Shown here: positions 51,087-52,710 of the stretch, in pieces | Layout of the letters: each line of letters opens with the position of its first letter | How positions within the stretch are numbered: the first letter of the stretch is position 1 | From: Microbacteriaceae bacterium | GTDB lineage: Bacteria > Actinomycetota > Actinomycetes > Actinomycetales > Microbacteriaceae | DNA: 52,710 nucleotides | Assembly (NCBI GenBank): GCA_021741825.1 | Contig: JAIOXB010000002.1 | Coordinates: 1 to 52,710 of the forward strand | Direction: 5' to 3' | Made by a program: the position numbers and the translations under genes | The notes under the pieces: generated by a model | What the model saw: only the letters and a program-made list of their open reading frames with translations | Databases searched by the model: none | What the model was told of the DNA's origin: nothing

Positions 51087-52060
51087 CTGAAAGTTTGTCG
51101 ATGGCGAAGTCCATCAACCTCGGCCTCCAGCGTGCAATGCGCGAGAACGACAAGGTCATCCTCATGGGCGAAGACATCGGAACCCTCGGTGGAGTCTTCC
51201 GCGTAACCGAGGGGCTCAAGAACGAATTCGGCGAGAATCGCGTGTTGGACACGCCACTCGCGGAATCAGGAATTGTCGGAACGGCAATCGGACTCGCTAT
51301 GCGCGGGTTCCGTCCGGTTTGTGAGATTCAGTTTGACGGCTTTGTGTTTCCCGCGTTCGACCAGATTATGTCGCAACTCGCAAAGCAAACCTCCCGACAC
51401 CAGGGCGATCAGGCCTTCCCCATCGTTATCCGAATTCCCTACGGCGGACACATCGGTGCGGTCGAACACCACCAGGAAAGCCCCGAAGCGTATTTCGCTC
51501 ACACGGCGGGACTTCGCGTCCTGTCCCCGGCGACGCCCAATGACGGCTACCACATGATTCAGCAGGCGATTCAGTCCAACGACCCCGTCATTTTCCTCGA
51601 ACCCAAGGCCCGCTACTGGCCCAAGGGTGATGTCGATATCGACGGCCCGCCGACGGCGGCGCACCAGTCGCGTGTGGTTCGAACTGGAACCGACGCCACG
51701 GTTGTCGGACACGGCGCGATGGTCTCGATGCTGCTCGATGCGGCCGAGGTCGCCGCAGGCGAAGGAATCAGCCTCGAGGTCATCGATTTGCGTTCTTTGT
51801 CGCCCATCGATTACGACCCCATCGTCGCATCGGTGGAAAAGACGGGACGACTTGTGGTGGCGCAGGAAGCGCCCGGGAATGCGTCCGTTGGTTCTGAAAT
51901 CGCGGCAACCGTCGCCGAACGGGCGTTCTACTTCTTGCAGTCCCCCGTTATGCGCGTCAGCGGATTTGATGTGCCGTTCCCGCCCGCCAACCTCGAGGGG
52001 ACGTACCTTCCTGATGTTGACCGAATTCTCGACGCCGTCGATCGAGCGAGAGGGTACTGA
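51083..52060 (+). CDS. pdhB: 2-oxoacid dehydrogenase E1 component, beta subunit
   Basis: A 325-residue subunit that completes the alpha2beta2 E1. Recognisable parts are LMGEDIGTLGGVFRVTEGL, RVLDTPLAESGIVGTAIGLA and IEIDLRSL-like VIDLRSLSPID, with the C-terminal GFDVPFPPANLEGTYLPD. It pairs with the alpha subunit and precedes E2 by two bases, forming one operon. Confidence 0.92.
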   Translation: MTESLSMAKSINLGLQRAMRENDKVILMGEDIGTLGGVFRVTEGLKNEFGENRVLDTPLAESGIVGTAIGLAMRGFRPVCEIQFDGFVFPAFDQIMSQLAKQTSRHQGDQAFPIVIRIPYGGHIGAVEHHQESPEAYFAHTAGLRVLSPATPNDGYHMIQQAIQSNDPVIFLEPKARYWPKGDVDIDGPPTAAHQSRVVRTGTDATVVGHGAMVSMLLDAAEVAAGEGISLEVIDLRSLSPIDYDPIVASVEKTGRLVVAQEAPGNASVGSEIAATVAERAFYFLQSPVMRVSGFDVPFPPANLEGTYLPDVDRILDAVDRARGY

Positions 52061-52062
52061 CC

Positions 52063-52710
52063 GTGGCCGCAGCAGATTTCCTACTTCCCGACGTTGGCGA
52101 GGGCTTGACCGAAGCCGAAATCGTCCAGTGGCGCGTGAAAAAGGGCGATGTCGTTGCGATCAACGACATTCTGGTCGAGATCGAAACGGCAAAGTCGCTC
52201 GTTGAATTGCCCAGCCCGTTTGCGGGGACCATCGTGGCCCTGCTTGCCGGCGAGGGGGATACCGTTCCCGTCGGCACGGCAATCATTCAAGTCGATTCCG
52301 CCACCGGCGTGCCCGCGACGCTCCACGCTGCTCCCGAACCAGTTGCCCCGCCCGCCGCGCCCGCAGCAAAGGCGAAGGGCAAAGCCAAAGCAGAACCCGC
52401 CGCCGAGCCGGTGCTTGTCGGCTACGGAAGTGCCGGCCAGGTGGCGTCACGGCGTGGTTCGCGCACGTCGACCAACGTGTCATCAGAGCCATCTCTCCCC
52501 GAAGCCGCCACCGAGCCTGTTGCTTATCCTCCCGCCGGCAGTTCCCCGGTGATGGCGAAGCCGCCCGTTCGCAAGCTCGCGAAGGAACTCGGTGTCGACA
52601 TCTCGAAGGTTCTGGCGACGGGCGCTCGCGGTGAGGTGACTCGCGATGACGTCGTTCGCCAATCGCAGGTCAAGACCGTGTTCCGCAACGTCGAAACCCC
52701 GGAATGGCCG
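52063..52710 (+). CDS. pdhC: 2-oxoacid dehydrogenase E2 (dihydrolipoamide acyltransferase), N-terminal part
   Basis: 216 codons are visible and the frame stays open to the window edge. GTG 52063 starts MAAADFLLPDVGEGLTEAE; the lipoyl domain has the lipoylation lysine in VEIETAKSLVEL (about residue 44). An Ala/Pro/Lys-rich linker and an E3-binding domain (VRKLAKELGVDISKVLATGARGEVTRDDV split as PPVRKLAKELGVD and GARGEVTRDDV) follow. The catalytic acyltransferase domain lies outside. Acyl specificity is open. Confidence 0.93.
   Translation, partial: MAAADFLLPDVGEGLTEAEIVQWRVKKGDVVAINDILVEIETAKSLVELPSPFAGTIVALLAGEGDTVPVGTAIIQVDSATGVPATLHAAPEPVAPPAAPAAKAKGKAKAEPAAEPVLVGYGSAGQVASRRGSRTSTNVSSEPSLPEAATEPVAYPPAGSSPVMAKPPVRKLAKELGVDISKVLATGARGEVTRDDVVRQSQVKTVFRNVETPEWP

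Overview
The window is a chromosomal core segment of an actinobacterium, most likely a member of the Microbacteriaceae with a compact genome. The evidence is gene content and order: the fhaA-fhaB-pstP-rodA-pbpA-pknA-pknB cluster, class E sortases, CrgA, DUF3566 next to gyrA, a DciA-type DUF721 protein after recF, a DUF6049 protein next to murJ, and pcnA. Base composition is moderately high GC, lower than in many relatives, and many genes are joined by 1-8 nt stop/start overlaps. The assignment to family is inference; no 16S gene is present.

Layout. 1-1.3 kb: the 5' part of a copper-type P-ATPase and its CopZ-like chaperone (minus), then tRNA-Leu. 1.5-10.2 kb: the growth and division signalling operon (plus), a two-kinase, one-phosphatase, two-FHA system around RodA and PbpA. 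10.2-14.5 kb: trpG-like glutaminase, a 52-codon membrane protein, two tandem class E sortases, CrgA, rhomboid protease, cyclophilin and a CwsA-like membrane protein; this order resembles the Rv0008c-Rv0020c region of Mycobacterium tuberculosis. 14.5-20.1 kb: an accessory-looking redox locus with a ferric-reductase/phthalate-dioxygenase-reductase fusion, an ApbE flavin transferase, a lysine-rich and a strongly acidic repeat-containing exported protein, and a divergent two-component system. 20.1-22.1 kb: an EamA transporter, a DUF1003-like protein, an AT-rich insert abutting tRNA-Ala (16-bp duplication of the tRNA 3' end), and tRNA-Ile.

22.2-36.6 kb is the replication-origin region. DUF3566, gyrA, gyrB, dciA, recF, dnaN and dnaA lie on the minus strand. 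rpmH, rnpA, yidD, yidC, jag, rsmG, parA and parB lie on the plus strand. DnaA boxes flank dnaA, and three parS sites lie in recF, at the rsmG start codon and before parA. 36.7-42.5 kb: trxA, trxB, murJ and a DUF6049 protein (minus) diverge from pcnA (plus) through a palindromic shared -10 element. 42.5-46 kb: the rpsF-ssb-rpsR-rplI operon with a candidate S6:S18 leader, a strong terminator, a DnaA-box-rich gap, and dnaB. 46-52.7 kb: two small membrane proteins, purB, a small ORF coupled to a lipase-like hydrolase, a holin-superfamily membrane protein, and the E1alpha-E1beta-E2 genes of a 2-oxoacid dehydrogenase, the last cut by the window end.

A recurring regulatory theme is the leaderless gene: TANNNT hexamers sit 6-8 nt before the start codon of at least eight genes. 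The most novel-looking locus is 14.5-20.1 kb, which I read as a regulated flavin/heme electron-transfer system with a polyanion/polycation protein pair. No CRISPR array, transposase or integrase gene was seen.
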